A stretch of DNA of 24,987 nucleotides, from positions 1 to 24,987 of the forward strand of contig JBAZTJ010000027.1 of the NCBI GenBank assembly GCA_041662005.1. The letters run 5' to 3'. The notes beneath the pieces were generated by a model. The model was given only the letters and a program-made list of their open reading frames with translations. It was not told where the DNA came from and did no database searches. This document shows positions 15,231 to 22,954 of this stretch, in pieces. Each line of letters opens with the position of its first letter. The stretch's first letter is position 1. The stretch comes from DATHXC01 sp041662005 (GTDB lineage: Bacteria > Pseudomonadota > Gammaproteobacteria > Burkholderiales > Methylophilaceae). Position numbers and translations under genes: made by a program.

Positions 15231-15270
15231 GTTATCCTCGGGCTCAAAAGCGGTTTTATTCAATGGGTTG

Positions 15271-15279
15271 ATTCTAGCA
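15271..15279 (-). promoter_or_regulatory. Candidate extended -10 promoter for DUF2782-thrB
   Basis: Minus-strand TGCTAGAAT has the TGn plus TAGAAT form and would start transcription about 34 nt before the DUF2782 ATG. The -35 is poor. Confidence 0.4.
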
Positions 15280-15338
15280 GAATGAGGCCACAATTCGCGA
15301 TTAAAACATAAGCACGAAATTAATTTTGCAGCGGCGGG

Positions 15339-16067
15339 CTACAAGCTCAGCGACATTTCCTTTTCCTTGGCCGACATCTCGAAGCCGCGGCTTTCATAAT
15401 GTTTGAATATGGCTTCCACCACCTGATCCGGATCATCGATCACCTGTATCAGGTCCATATCCTCAGGTGCCACCATACCCTCGGCAATCAGGGAGTTACG
15501 GAACCAGTCCACCATGCCACCCCAGAATGCCGAGCACACCAGGATGATGGGAATCTTGCGTGTTTTTCCGGTCTGTATCAGCGTCAGCGCTTCCATCAAC
15601 TCATCCATGGTGCCGAAGCCGCCAGGCATCACCACATAGGCTGAAGCGTATTTAACGAACATCACTTTACGCATGAAGAAGTGCTTGAAGTTCTGGCTGA
15701 TATCCTGATAAGGGTTGCCTTTCTGCTCGTGAGGCAGCTCGATATTCAGGCCTATGCTGGGGGAGGTGCCGGGGAATGCCCCCTTGTTGGCAGCCTCCAT
15801 AATGCCGGGGCCACCGCCTGAAATCACGCTGAAACCGGCATCCGACAAGCGCCGGGCTATGATTTCCGTCAACTGGTAATAGGGGTGCTCCGGCAATGTT
15901 CTGGCGCTACCGAAAATGGAAACAGCCGGCGTGATTTGCTTGAGACGTTCGGTAGCATCGACGAATTCTGCCATAATCTCGAATGCATGCCATGACTCAT
16001 GGGCAGAGAGGCTGCGTTCAATCAGGTCGGGGTCCATCAGCTTGGGTATTTTTTTTGCGTTCGACAT
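15339..16067 (-). CDS. LOG family (TIGR00730) protein, putative nucleotide 5'-monophosphate phosphoribohydrolase
   Basis: A 242-residue Rossmann-like protein with the two defining motifs SGGGPGIMEAANKGAF and PGGFGTMDELMEALTLIQ (PGGxGTxxE). Members hydrolyse the N-glycosidic bond of cytokinin riboside monophosphates or ordinary nucleoside monophosphates. This one belongs to the larger group with an N-terminal extension (about 50 residues before the SIFGSARTL strand). It is divergent from polA with only 54 bp between starts, so the two promoters must overlap or lie back to back. It is followed 108 bp later by DUF2782 with its own likely promoter. In-cell substrate is not established; old database names such as lysine decarboxylase should not be used. 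Confidence 0.88.
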   Translation of the reverse strand: MSNAKKIPKLMDPDLIERSLSAHESWHAFEIMAEFVDATERLKQITPAVSIFGSARTLPEHPYYQLTEIIARRLSDAGFSVISGGGPGIMEAANKGAFPGTSPSIGLNIELPHEQKGNPYQDISQNFKHFFMRKVMFVKYASAYVVMPGGFGTMDELMEALTLIQTGKTRKIPIILVCSAFWGGMVDWFRNSLIAEGMVAPEDMDLIQVIDDPDQVVEAIFKHYESRGFEMSAKEKEMSLSL

Positions 16068-16121
16068 AACGGGTATCCAGGTTCCAGATGAAAATAATAT
16101 TAGGATGAAAAGATTGCTAGC

Positions 16122-18890
16122 ATGAAGACATTATTATTGGTTGACGGCTCTTCTTATCTTTACCGTGCTTTCCACGCCATGCCTGATCTGCGCAACAAGC
16201 AGAACGAGCCTACCGGCGCCATTCAGGGCGTACTCAATATGCTGCGCCGCCTGCACAAAGACTATCCTGCTGATTATAGCGCTTGTGTGTTTGATGCCAA
16301 AGGCAAAACCTTTCGCGATGACATCTACCCGGAATACAAAGCCAACCGCGCCTCCATGCCGGATGATCTGCGCCTGCAGATAGAACCGCTGCATACCGCC
16401 ATCAAGGCCATGGGCTGGCCGCTCATCATGGAAGACGGCGTAGAGGCCGATGACGTGATAGGGGCTCTTGCCAAGCAGGCTGAGCGTGAAGGCATACGCG
16501 TCATCATCTCGACGGGTGATAAGGATATTTCGCAACTGGTGAACGAGCACGTGACCGTGGTTAACACCATGCGTGATGCGTTCAGGAAAACGGATGAAGT
16601 ACTGGATGTTGCGGGCGTAGAAACCAAATTTGGCGTCCCTCCCAGCCTGATGGTGGATTACCTGATTTTAATCGGCGACACCTCGGATAACGTACCCGGT
16701 GTAGAAAAAGTAGGTCCTAAAACCGCCGTTAAATGGCTCAAGCAATACGGCTCTTTAGAAAATATCGTGACCAATGCCGACGCAATCACCGGCGTAGTCG
16801 GCGAGAATCTGCGTAAGGCGCTCCCGTGGTTACCCACTGCGCGTGAACTAATTACCATACGCTGCGATGTCGGCATACAGGAGAGCCTTGCCGACCTGCA
16901 GCCGCAACCACCAGACAAAGCCAAGCTCATTGAGTTGTTTGATCGCTTCGAATTCAAAACCTTGCGCCGTGAGCTAGATTTACCAACGCCGACTGTCGGG
17001 CAAAATAACAGCGTGCAAAACGCAAATCCCGCCACGCAGCAGCCGAGCATGCCCACCGATTTATTCTCAGCCGCAGCCGTGACCACGCGCAAGTTCGACA
17101 CCATACTTACCGAAGCGGATCTGCAAAGCTGGCTGGATAAAATCAGCACCGCGCCTTTAGTCTGTTTTGACACCGAAACTACCTCGCTAGACCCGCTCAC
17201 CGCAAAACTGGTCGGCATGTCGTTCTCCATCAAGTCGGGCGAAGCCGCCTACCTGCCGCTGATGCACGATTACCCCGGCGCACCGGATCAGCTGCCATTT
17301 GCCGCCACGCTGGCGCGTATCAAGCCGCTACTGGAAAACCCCGCCATCAAAAAAGTCGGGCAGAACCTGAAATACGACAAGCACGTGCTGGCTAATCACG
17401 GCATCCAGCTAAATGGCATCGCGCACGACACCCTGCTGCAATCCTATGTGCTTGAAAGCCACCGCAGCCATGGCATGGATGACCTCGCCATGCGCCACCT
17501 TGGCGTTAAGACCATCACCTACGAAGAGGTTGCAGGCAAAGGTGCCAAATCGGTCGGCTTCAGCCAGGTTGCACTGGAACAAGCGAGCGAATACGCCGCA
17601 GAAGATGCCGACATTACACTGCAACTGCACGAAACCCTTTACCCGCAAGTGGCGCAGGACAGCAAGCTGGATTTCGTTTACAGCCAGATCGAGATGCCGG
17701 TGCTGGATATCCTGTTTACCATAGAGCGTAATGGCGTGCTGATCGACAACGCCATGCTCAACAAGCAAAGCAATGAAATCGGCCTCAAGCTGATGGAGTT
17801 GGAAAAACAGGCATACGAGCTGGCAGGCCAGCCCTTCAATCTCGGCTCACCCAAGCAACTTCAGGAAATTTTGTTCGGCAAGCTAGGGATCAAACCCACC
17901 AAGAAAACCCCGAGTGGCGCGCCATCTACCGATGAAGACGTGTTGCAGGAACTGGCGCTGGATTACCCGCTACCCAAAGTGCTGCTGGAATATCGCGGCC
18001 TGGCCAAGCTGAAATCGACCTACACCGACAAGCTGCCCAAGATGATCAATGCCACTACCGGCCGCGTGCACACCAGCTACAGCCAGGCGGTAGCGATTAC
18101 CGGCCGCCTGGCGAGCCAGGACCCTAACCTGCAGAACATCCCGGTGCGCACCGCCGAAGGCCGCCGCATCCGCGAAGCTTTTATCGCACCGCCTGGCAGC
18201 ATGATCGTCTCTGCCGACTACTCGCAGATCGAGTTGCGCATCATGGCGCACCTGTCGCAGGATGAAGGCTTGCTCAAAGCTTTTGCCGCTGGCGAAGACA
18301 TCCACCGCGCCACGGCCGCCGAAATTTTCGGGACAGAGCGCGAAGCCGTCAGCAGTGAGCAACGTCGTTACGCCAAGGTCATCAATTTCGGCCTGATTTA
18401 CGGCATGAGTGCTTTCGGCCTGGCGCAGAACCTCAACATCGAACGCAGTGCCGCGCAAAGCTATATCGAACGCTACTTTGCGCGCTACCCCGGTGTGCGC
18501 GAATACATGCAAAACACGCGCGAACTCGCCAAGCAAAACGGCTATGTCGAAACTTTCTTCGGCCGCCGCCTGTGGGTGCCCGAGATCAACAGCCCCAACG
18601 GCATGCGCAGAGCCGGTGCCGAACGCGCCGCCATCAACGCCCCCATGCAAGGCACCGCTGCCGACCTCATCAAACTCGCCATGATCGCCGTACAAGGCTG
18701 GCTGGAAAAAGAAAAACTACACACAAAAATCATCATGCAAGTACACGATGAACTAGTGCTGGAAGTGCCGGAAGCTGAACTGGAAATAGTGAAAGAAAAG
18801 CTGCCTCAGCTGATGCAAAGTGTGGCTAAGCTGGATGTGCCTTTGCTGGCAGAGATGGGGGTTGGGAAGAACTGGGAGGGGGCGCATTAA
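16122..18890 (+). CDS. polA: DNA polymerase I
   Basis: A 922-residue protein with all three activities. The 5' nuclease domain (about 1-290) has the LLLVDGSSYLYRAFHA start, EADDVIG, STGDKDISQLV and the helix-hairpin-helix GDTSDNVPGVEKVGPKTA. The 3'-5' proofreading domain keeps its catalytic set: FDTETTSL (Asp350, Glu352), Asp419 in NLKYDKH, and YAAED (Tyr491, Asp495). The polymerase domain has DYSQIELR (Asp699), RRYAKVINFGLIYGMS and MQVHDELVLEV (His875-Asp-Glu). It fills gaps in excision repair and removes Okazaki primers. The N-terminal Met-Lys-Thr-Leu-Leu start is canonical. It is followed at once, 1 bp after the stop, by a palindromic repeat instead of an ordinary terminator. Confidence 0.98.
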   Translation: MKTLLLVDGSSYLYRAFHAMPDLRNKQNEPTGAIQGVLNMLRRLHKDYPADYSACVFDAKGKTFRDDIYPEYKANRASMPDDLRLQIEPLHTAIKAMGWPLIMEDGVEADDVIGALAKQAEREGIRVIISTGDKDISQLVNEHVTVVNTMRDAFRKTDEVLDVAGVETKFGVPPSLMVDYLILIGDTSDNVPGVEKVGPKTAVKWLKQYGSLENIVTNADAITGVVGENLRKALPWLPTARELITIRCDVGIQESLADLQPQPPDKAKLIELFDRFEFKTLRRELDLPTPTVGQNNSVQNANPATQQPSMPTDLFSAAAVTTRKFDTILTEADLQSWLDKISTAPLVCFDTETTSLDPLTAKLVGMSFSIKSGEAAYLPLMHDYPGAPDQLPFAATLARIKPLLENPAIKKVGQNLKYDKHVLANHGIQLNGIAHDTLLQSYVLESHRSHGMDDLAMRHLGVKTITYEEVAGKGAKSVGFSQVALEQASEYAAEDADITLQLHETLYPQVAQDSKLDFVYSQIEMPVLDILFTIERNGVLIDNAMLNKQSNEIGLKLMELEKQAYELAGQPFNLGSPKQLQEILFGKLGIKPTKKTPSGAPSTDEDVLQELALDYPLPKVLLEYRGLAKLKSTYTDKLPKMINATTGRVHTSYSQAVAITGRLASQDPNLQNIPVRTAEGRRIREAFIAPPGSMIVSADYSQIELRIMAHLSQDEGLLKAFAAGEDIHRATAAEIFGTEREAVSSEQRRYAKVINFGLIYGMSAFGLAQNLNIERSAAQSYIERYFARYPGVREYMQNTRELAKQNGYVETFFGRRLWVPEINSPNGMRRAGAERAAINAPMQGTAADLIKLAMIAVQGWLEKEKLHTKIIMQVHDELVLEVPEAELEIVKEKLPQLMQSVAKLDVPLLAEMGVGKNWEGAH

Positions 18891-18918
18891 ATGGATTCCC
18901 GCTTTCACGGGAATGACG
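18891..18918 (+). repeat. ATTCCC-N8-GGGAAT palindromic repeat, copy A
   Basis: ATTCCC (18895-18900), eight bases, GGGAAT (18909-18914), flanked by ATGG and GACG. It has the same form as the dispersed dRS3-type repeats of Neisseria and similar repeats in many betaproteobacteria. It starts immediately after the polA stop, so it may end up in the polA 3' UTR. Confidence 0.85.
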
Positions 18919-19073
18919 TTGGGACGTTTGTTTGCCCCTACCTTAAATACGTTGCCCAAACCGTCAAAGGCAAGTTCCTACTTATAAAATATAGTGGACA
19001 AGGACAAAGTGGCCTATCGTCAGACATATCCCCATAGAGCAATGTTTGAGCTCAGCCTACATCAATCAACCCC

Positions 19074-19101
19074 CGTCATTCCCGTGAAAACGGGAATCCA
19101 T
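19074..19101 (-). repeat. ATTCCC-N8-GGGAAT palindromic repeat, copy B (inverted)
   Basis: Same 28-bp repeat as copy A in the opposite orientation: CGTC, ATTCCC (19078-19083), eight bases, GGGAAT (19092-19097), CCAT. It ends 17 bp before the ATG of the GIY-YIG gene. Between copies A and B lie 155 bp in which I see no gene. Confidence 0.85.
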
Positions 19102-19118
19102 TTTGAACTTAGCCGCCA

Positions 19119-19411
19119 ATGAAACAACCTTGTGTATACATTCTAACGAACCAAGCACGCGGTACTCTGTACATTGGTGTTACTAGCGATTTAATCCAGC
19201 GTATCTGGCAGCACAAACAAAAGTTGGTCGATGGCTTTACCAAACAGCATGATTTACAGATGCTGGTTTACTACGAAATGTATGAGATATGTTAGCGGCA
19301 ATCACTAGAGAAAAGCAGCTCAAAAAATGGAATCGGGCTTGGAAGATAGAGCTGATTGAGAACATGAACCATGACTGGCAGGATTTATACTTGAGTTTGA
19401 TTAGCAATTGA
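19119..19411 (+). pseudogene. GIY-YIG nuclease family (UPF0213/YhbQ-like), frameshifted
   Basis: The first frame reads MKQPCVYILTNQARGTLYIGVTSDLIQRIWQHK, the GIY-YIG core (VYIL...LYIGVT) with the catalytic Arg in LIQRIWQHK. It goes on to YYEMYE and then stops at a TAG (19293-19295) after 58 residues. The remainder continues in another frame as DMLAAITREKQLKKWNRAWKIELIENMNHDWQDLYLSLISN, which is exactly the family's C-terminal half including the metal-binding Glu of REKQLKKW. A single missing G near 19285 restores a ~97-residue protein. It is either a genuine recent inactivation or a sequencing error. The gene is bounded by inverted palindromic repeats, 17 bp upstream and 1 bp downstream, suggesting that gene and repeats form one unit. 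Confidence 0.88.
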
Positions 19412-19412
19412 A

Positions 19413-19499
19413 ATGGATTCTCGCTTTTCGCGTGTGAATAACGAGCTTTAGCTCGTATATTCCACGGTGAAGACCTTTGCGGTCTCGCGGGAATGACGG
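19413..19499 (+). repeat. Palindromic repeat copy C, split by a ~56-bp insert
   Basis: The left half ATGGATTCTCGCTTTTCGCG (19413-19432) and the right half TCGCGGGAATGACGG (19485-19499) together form another copy of the repeat seen at 18891-18918. The separating DNA carries two perfect hairpins: ACGAGC-TTTA-GCTCGT (19441-19456) and AGACC-TTTGC-GGTCT (19471-19485). CGCG occurs at both insert edges, as if duplicated on insertion. The insert looks like a second small repeat element nested in the first. Confidence 0.7.
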
Positions 19500-19539
19500 T
19501 TATGAGTAAATTTAGTATCCGAGCAGGTCACTTGACCCG

Positions 19540-19740
19540 CTAGCCAGACTCTTTACCAAGCTCATTAAGATAAGACTCAATATCCCACTCGCATCCTCCA
19601 CAACCGCTTAGTGCGCCGGTCTTACGGGAAATCGCTTCGATATCTTTACCCTGTATGAACAGCTCTCGAATTTGATTACGTCGGGTGCCGCTGCAGGAGC
19701 ACATGATTTCATTCCCTGGGTTGTCGTTGTCAGTACTCAT
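19540..19740 (-). CDS. Bfd-like [2Fe-2S]-binding protein
   Basis: A 66-residue protein, MSTDNDNPGNEIMCSCSGTRRNQIRELFIQGKDIEAISRKTGALSGCGGCEWDIESYLNEL. Cys14-x-Cys16 and Cys47-x2-Cys50 are the four ligands of the BFD-like helix-turn-helix fold, as in bacterioferritin-associated ferredoxin and the NifU/NirB middle domains. Bfd reduces bacterioferritin to release stored iron; no bfr gene is nearby, so a different partner is possible. It is encoded alone and divergent from the toxin-antitoxin operon, with a 155-bp shared upstream region. No good ribosome site is visible. Fold assignment is strong; the exact role is inference. Confidence 0.82.
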   Translation of the reverse strand: MSTDNDNPGNEIMCSCSGTRRNQIRELFIQGKDIEAISRKTGALSGCGGCEWDIESYLNELGKESG

Positions 19741-19847
19741 GGGCAGAGTTTCGTGGTGTGTTTTTCAGAGTCCATTTTACAGGCTGGAGTTTCATTGTTG
19801 CATAACATGCAATGTCGATTGCGATTCAAGGCACTAGCGCTCACTTA

Positions 19848-19864
19848 ATCGTACGATATATAAT
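19848..19864 (+). promoter_or_regulatory. Toxin-antitoxin promoter with palindromic operator
   Basis: A perfect 10-bp palindrome ATCGTACGAT (19848-19857) abuts a consensus -10 TATAAT (19859-19864), so a protein bound there would block RNA polymerase. AATCG (19847-19851) and CGATT a little after the -10 give a wider inverted repeat. The position 32 bp before the antitoxin ATG suits autoregulation by the Phd-type antitoxin. The -35 is weak. Confidence 0.55.
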
Positions 19865-19895
19865 GCGATTTTAGATGTTATTTGGAGTGCGTACC

Positions 19896-20156
19896 ATGGC
19901 ACACATCACCGCAAACGATTTAAAAACCAAAGGCATTGCTGCTATTGAGGCATCGCTCGTTAACAATCCAGAGGCGATTGTTTCTGTGCGCGGCAAAGAT
20001 AGCTATGTAGTGATGGATTTAGCTCACTACCACTATCTGCGTGAGTGCGAGCTAGAAGCTGCACTCGCTGAAACGCGAGTGAATATTGCATCAGGTCAAT
20101 TTGCGAAAGAAACCCCCGAAGAACATCTGACAAGGCTGGACGAAATAAACAAATAA
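19896..20156 (+). CDS. Antitoxin, Phd/YefM family
   Basis: An 86-residue protein, MAHITANDLKTKGIAAIEASLVNNPEAIVSVRGKDSYVVMDLAHYHYLRECELEAALAETRVNIASGQFAKETPEEHLTRLDEINK. The N-terminal half (ITANDLKTKG...VSVRGKDSYVVMDLAHYHYL) is the Phd/YefM fold that dimerises and binds the operator. The acidic C-terminal tail would wrap the toxin. ATG 19896 is preceded by TTGGAG at 9 nt and is preferred over an in-frame upstream start at 19875. It is followed after 7 bp by the toxin gene, the usual antitoxin-first order. Regulation is expected to be conditional cooperativity at the palindrome upstream. Confidence 0.88.
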   Translation: MAHITANDLKTKGIAAIEASLVNNPEAIVSVRGKDSYVVMDLAHYHYLRECELEAALAETRVNIASGQFAKETPEEHLTRLDEINK

Positions 20157-20163
20157 TTTTGTC

Positions 20164-20439
20164 ATGCCTTACACCCTGATCTTTACTGAGCAATACGCTA
20201 AGCGGGCTGCGCGTTTTTTGAAACGCCACCCAGAACTGCGTACACACTACCTCAAAACCTTACAGCTGCTGGCTGCAAACCCATTTCACCCTTCACTGCG
20301 CCTGCACCCATTAAGTGGAAAACTATCCGGTCTGCACTCGGCATCCATTAATATTTCCTACCGCATTACCCTGGAACTATTGATTCAAGGGGAAGAAATT
20401 ATCCCCGTCAATGTGGGCGACCACGATAGCGTTTATTAA
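20164..20439 (+). CDS. Toxin, RelE/ParE superfamily
   Basis: A 91-residue basic protein, MPYTLIFTEQYAKRAARFLKRHPELRTHYLKTLQLLAANPFHPSLRLHPLSGKLSGLHSASINISYRITLELL...EEIIPVNVGDHDSVY. The LRLHPLSGKLSG...SYRI...PVNVGDHDSVY pattern is that of RelE/StbE/YafQ-like mRNA interferases: two helices followed by an antiparallel sheet with basic and His residues. It likely cleaves mRNA on the ribosome unless bound by the preceding Phd-type antitoxin. No ribosome site precedes the ATG, so its translation is probably coupled to the antitoxin. The frame is intact. A ParE-like gyrase-inhibiting activity is a less likely alternative. Confidence 0.88.
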   Translation: MPYTLIFTEQYAKRAARFLKRHPELRTHYLKTLQLLAANPFHPSLRLHPLSGKLSGLHSASINISYRITLELLIQGEEIIPVNVGDHDSVY

Positions 20440-20443
20440 CACC

Positions 20444-21184
20444 ATGCAAAAATTCGGCGCCTACATCATCGGTGATGAAATCCTCTCTGGCAAGCGCCAG
20501 GACGCTCATCTCACTCAAGTGATCAAAACCCTTAAGGTCCGTGGATTGAGCCTGGCGTGGGCGGAGTACCTGGGAGACGACCCTGCGCGCATCACGGCAT
20601 CGCTCAAACGCTCAATGGCGGGCAACGACATCGTGTTTTCTTTCGGCGGCATAGGCGCCACACCTGACGATTTTACCCGCCAGGCCGCCGCTGAAGCGGC
20701 TGGTTTGCCGATAGAACGCCATGCAGGTGCCGTGGCGGAAATTGAAGCGCGCTTTGGTGAGGCGGCTTACCCTAAGCGCGTATTGATGGCCGACTTTCCC
20801 CAGGGAGCTGCACTGATCCCCAACCCGGTGAATCGCGTGGCCGGGTTCTCGCTGGGTTCGCATTACTTTATGCCGGGTTTCCCGGAGATGGCTTGGCCGA
20901 TGACTGAGTGGGTGCTGGACACCCATTACAGCCATCTGTTTCACCAGCAGCCGGAAATCGAATCCGCCATCCAGGTGCTGGATGCAGGCGAAAGCCAGCT
21001 GATAGACCTGATGAACCACATTGTCAGCAAACACCCGCACACCAGATTATTCAGCCTGCCCAAGCTGGATACACGTAGAACCATAGAATTAGGGGTCAAA
21101 GGCCCGGCCCACGAGGTTGCCCTGGCGCTGGATGAAATCCAGCAAGGTGTGACTGCACTCGGATTCCCGTGGTCACCACTTTAA
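20444..21184 (+). CDS. Molybdopterin-binding (CinA N-terminal/MoaB-like) domain protein
   Basis: A 246-residue protein. The opening FGAYIIGDEILSGKRQDAHLTQVIKTLKVRGLSLAWAEYLGDDPARI and the motif FSFGGIGATPDDFTRQAAAEAAGLP are the MoCF-biosynthesis domain shared by MoaB, MoeA and CinA. The usual CinA C-terminal deamidase domain is absent, so it should not be called a full CinA. The remaining ~90 residues (from about FPEMAWPMTEW) resemble the central part of stand-alone competence/damage-inducible-type proteins. The start ATG 20444 lies 4 bp after the toxin stop; the frame is open upstream within the toxin gene but gives no recognisable start. The biochemical role is uncertain, nucleotide or pterin binding being most likely. 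It is followed 20 bp later by the YkgJ-type gene. Confidence 0.8.
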   Translation: MQKFGAYIIGDEILSGKRQDAHLTQVIKTLKVRGLSLAWAEYLGDDPARITASLKRSMAGNDIVFSFGGIGATPDDFTRQAAAEAAGLPIERHAGAVAEIEARFGEAAYPKRVLMADFPQGAALIPNPVNRVAGFSLGSHYFMPGFPEMAWPMTEWVLDTHYSHLFHQQPEIESAIQVLDAGESQLIDLMNHIVSKHPHTRLFSLPKLDTRRTIELGVKGPAHEVALALDEIQQGVTALGFPWSPL

Positions 21185-21204
21185 TACTGAGTTAGTCCAA
21201 GCAA

Positions 21205-21465
21205 ATGCAATGTAGAGACCATTGCGGTGCCTGCTGCACCGCTCCATCCATCAACAGTCCTATCCCCGGAATGCCGCAAGGCAAGCCCGCAGGTATGCGC
21301 TGTTTACAACTGCTGGATGACAACCGCTGCGCGATTTTTGGCAAGCCGGAGCGCCCTGCGTTTTGTGCCAGCCTGCAACCCAGTCTGGAAATGTGCGGCG
21401 ACAGCCGCGAACACGCCATGACCTGGCTTGCCACACTGGAACGACTCACCACCCCACAACGCTAG
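21205..21465 (+). CDS. YkgJ-family cysteine cluster protein
   Basis: An 86-residue protein with eight cysteines: MQCRDHCGACC (Cys 3, 7, 10, 11), MRCLQLLDDNRCAIF (33, 42), and Cys 54 and 64 in PERPAFCASLQPSLEMCG. The CxxxCxxCC...C...C pattern and the NRCAIFGKPERPAFC segment are typical of the UPF0153/YkgJ family, thought to bind zinc or an iron-sulphur cluster. Function is unknown. It probably shares a transcript with the molybdopterin-binding-domain gene 20 bp upstream. Its stop codon overlaps the end of the convergent transporter gene by 4 bp, so the two convergent messages overlap. Confidence 0.85.
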   Translation: MQCRDHCGACCTAPSINSPIPGMPQGKPAGMRCLQLLDDNRCAIFGKPERPAFCASLQPSLEMCGDSREHAMTWLATLERLTTPQR

Positions 21466-22730
21466 AGCGTTTTATCCCTGGTTTCACCAATCGTCAGTAC
21501 GGCTAAGAAACTCAGTGCTGCCGCCACGGAAACATAAGCCCCCACCCACGGCAAGCCGCCCTGCTTCACCAGCAGCTGCGAGATATAAGGGGCGCAGGAT
21601 GCCCCCAGAATACCGCCGAGGTTGTAGGCAACCCCTGCACCGGTATAGCGCATGGCCACCGGGAACAGCTCCGGCAATAATGCCCCCATGGGCGCAAAGC
21701 TTGACCCCATCAGGAACAAAGCCAGTGACAGGAATAAAGTAATTTGCACGATGGAGCCGCTTGCCATCAAAGGCGCCATGGCAAACCCGGCAAGAATGGC
21801 AGCGAAACTGCTCAGCAGCAGCACCGGACGCCGCCCGAAACGGTCACTGGCCCAAGCCGCCAACGGCGTGGCAAGCGCCATGAACACGATAGCTACACAC
21901 AGCATGCCCAAAAACTGCGAACGCGGAATATGCAGGGTATTGGTACCGTAGCTGAGGCAAAACACGGTGGCGGTATAAAACAGGGTGTAGCACACCACCA
22001 TTGCCAACGCGCCGAGTAAAACCGCCTGTGAGTGTTGCCGCAACAAGGCAGTCACCGGCATTTTGAGAGTAGATTTCTTTTGCAACAAGGCTGCAAACGC
22101 GGGTGTCTCGGCCAGCTTGAAGCGCACATACAAGCCGACGACCACCAGCAATGCGCTGGCAAAAAACGGAATGCGCCAGCCCCATGCCAGAAACTGAACA
22201 TCGGTCAGCAACAAGGCCAAGCCCAGAAAACTCAAAGTCGCCAGTAAAAATCCTACCGACGGCCCCAGTTGCGGAAACATACCGAACCAGGCGCGCTTTC
22301 CGGCAGGCGCATTCTCGGTCGCCAATAGCGCAGCCCCACCCCATTCGCCACCCAGGCCCAAACCCTGGCCGAAGCGCAGCAGGCAAAGCAATACTGCCGC
22401 CGAGGTGCCCAAGGTGTCATACCCCGGCAGGCAGCCGATCAGCAAAGTGGATATCCCCATCACCAGCAACGAGGCCGCCAGCGTTGCCTTGCGCCCGATA
22501 CGGTCGCCAAAATGCCCGAACACCACGGCCCCCAAAGGCCGTGCAATAAAAGCGATGCCAAAAGTCAGGAATGCATTGAGTGATTGTGCTGCCGGGTCGC
22601 TGGCAGGAAAGAATACCTGCCCGATTACCAGTGCAGCAGCCATGGCGTAAATGTAAAAATCATAGAACTCGATGGCAGTGCCGATAAAGCTGGCAAAGGC
22701 GATGTGCGTGGTAGAGGGCGGCTTATGCAT
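21462..22730 (-). CDS. MHS-family MFS transporter (proton-coupled metabolite symporter)
   Basis: A 422-residue protein with about 12 membrane segments. The family markers are IAFASFIGTAIEFYDFYIYAMAA near the start, the MFS motif A GHFGDRIGRKA between helices 2 and 3, and LRFGQGLGLGGEWGGAALLATE in helix 4-5. A second motif-A-like ASDRFGRRP occurs in the C-terminal half. This is the metabolite:H+ symporter branch that includes KgtP, ShiA and ProP-like carriers for dicarboxylates, shikimate or betaines; the exact substrate cannot be read from sequence. It lacks the long coiled-coil tail of ProP. It is transcribed away from dusB, from which it is separated by 224 bp. Confidence 0.88.
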   Translation of the reverse strand: MHKPPSTTHIAFASFIGTAIEFYDFYIYAMAAALVIGQVFFPASDPAAQSLNAFLTFGIAFIARPLGAVVFGHFGDRIGRKATLAASLLVMGISTLLIGCLPGYDTLGTSAAVLLCLLRFGQGLGLGGEWGGAALLATENAPAGKRAWFGMFPQLGPSVGFLLATLSFLGLALLLTDVQFLAWGWRIPFFASALLVVVGLYVRFKLAETPAFAALLQKKSTLKMPVTALLRQHSQAVLLGALAMVVCYTLFYTATVFCLSYGTNTLHIPRSQFLGMLCVAIVFMALATPLAAWASDRFGRRPVLLLSSFAAILAGFAMAPLMASGSIVQITLFLSLALFLMGSSFAPMGALLPELFPVAMRYTGAGVAYNLGGILGASCAPYISQLLVKQGGLPWVGAYVSVAAALSFLAVLTIGETRDKTL

Positions 22731-22888
22731 GGCCCGAATATTATCAGACTTAATTTCTAACCGCTTTTATCTTGCTTGTGCTTATTTCATCGCAGCATTT
22801 CATAGCAACATGCTGATCACGCTTGAATGTTTTATATATTGATCGGCAGGTGCTGATAGTAAAGTCATTAGGCCCACGAAATTTGCTT

Positions 22889-22916
22889 TTGCTGACACCC
22901 CAATTGCGTATAAAAT
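22889..22916 (+). promoter_or_regulatory. Candidate promoter of dusB-fis
   Basis: TTGCTG (22889-22894), a 16-nt spacer and TAAAAT (22911-22916); TATAAA at 22909-22914 is an alternative -10. This gives a leader of about 32-35 nt before the dusB GTG. Confidence 0.45.
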
Positions 22917-22954
22917 AGGCAACTTTTCCGCAGCATCTGCAAAGCATAAAACTC

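Noticed and set aside
18989..19121. Short GTG-initiated frame between repeat copies A and B
   Set aside because: About 43 codons, runs through the palindrome (typical spurious VIPVKTGIH-type translation) and has no ribosome site.
22798..22860. Repeated TGCTGAT words upstream of dusB as a regulator binding array
   Set aside because: Only two loose matches with irregular spacing and no symmetry.
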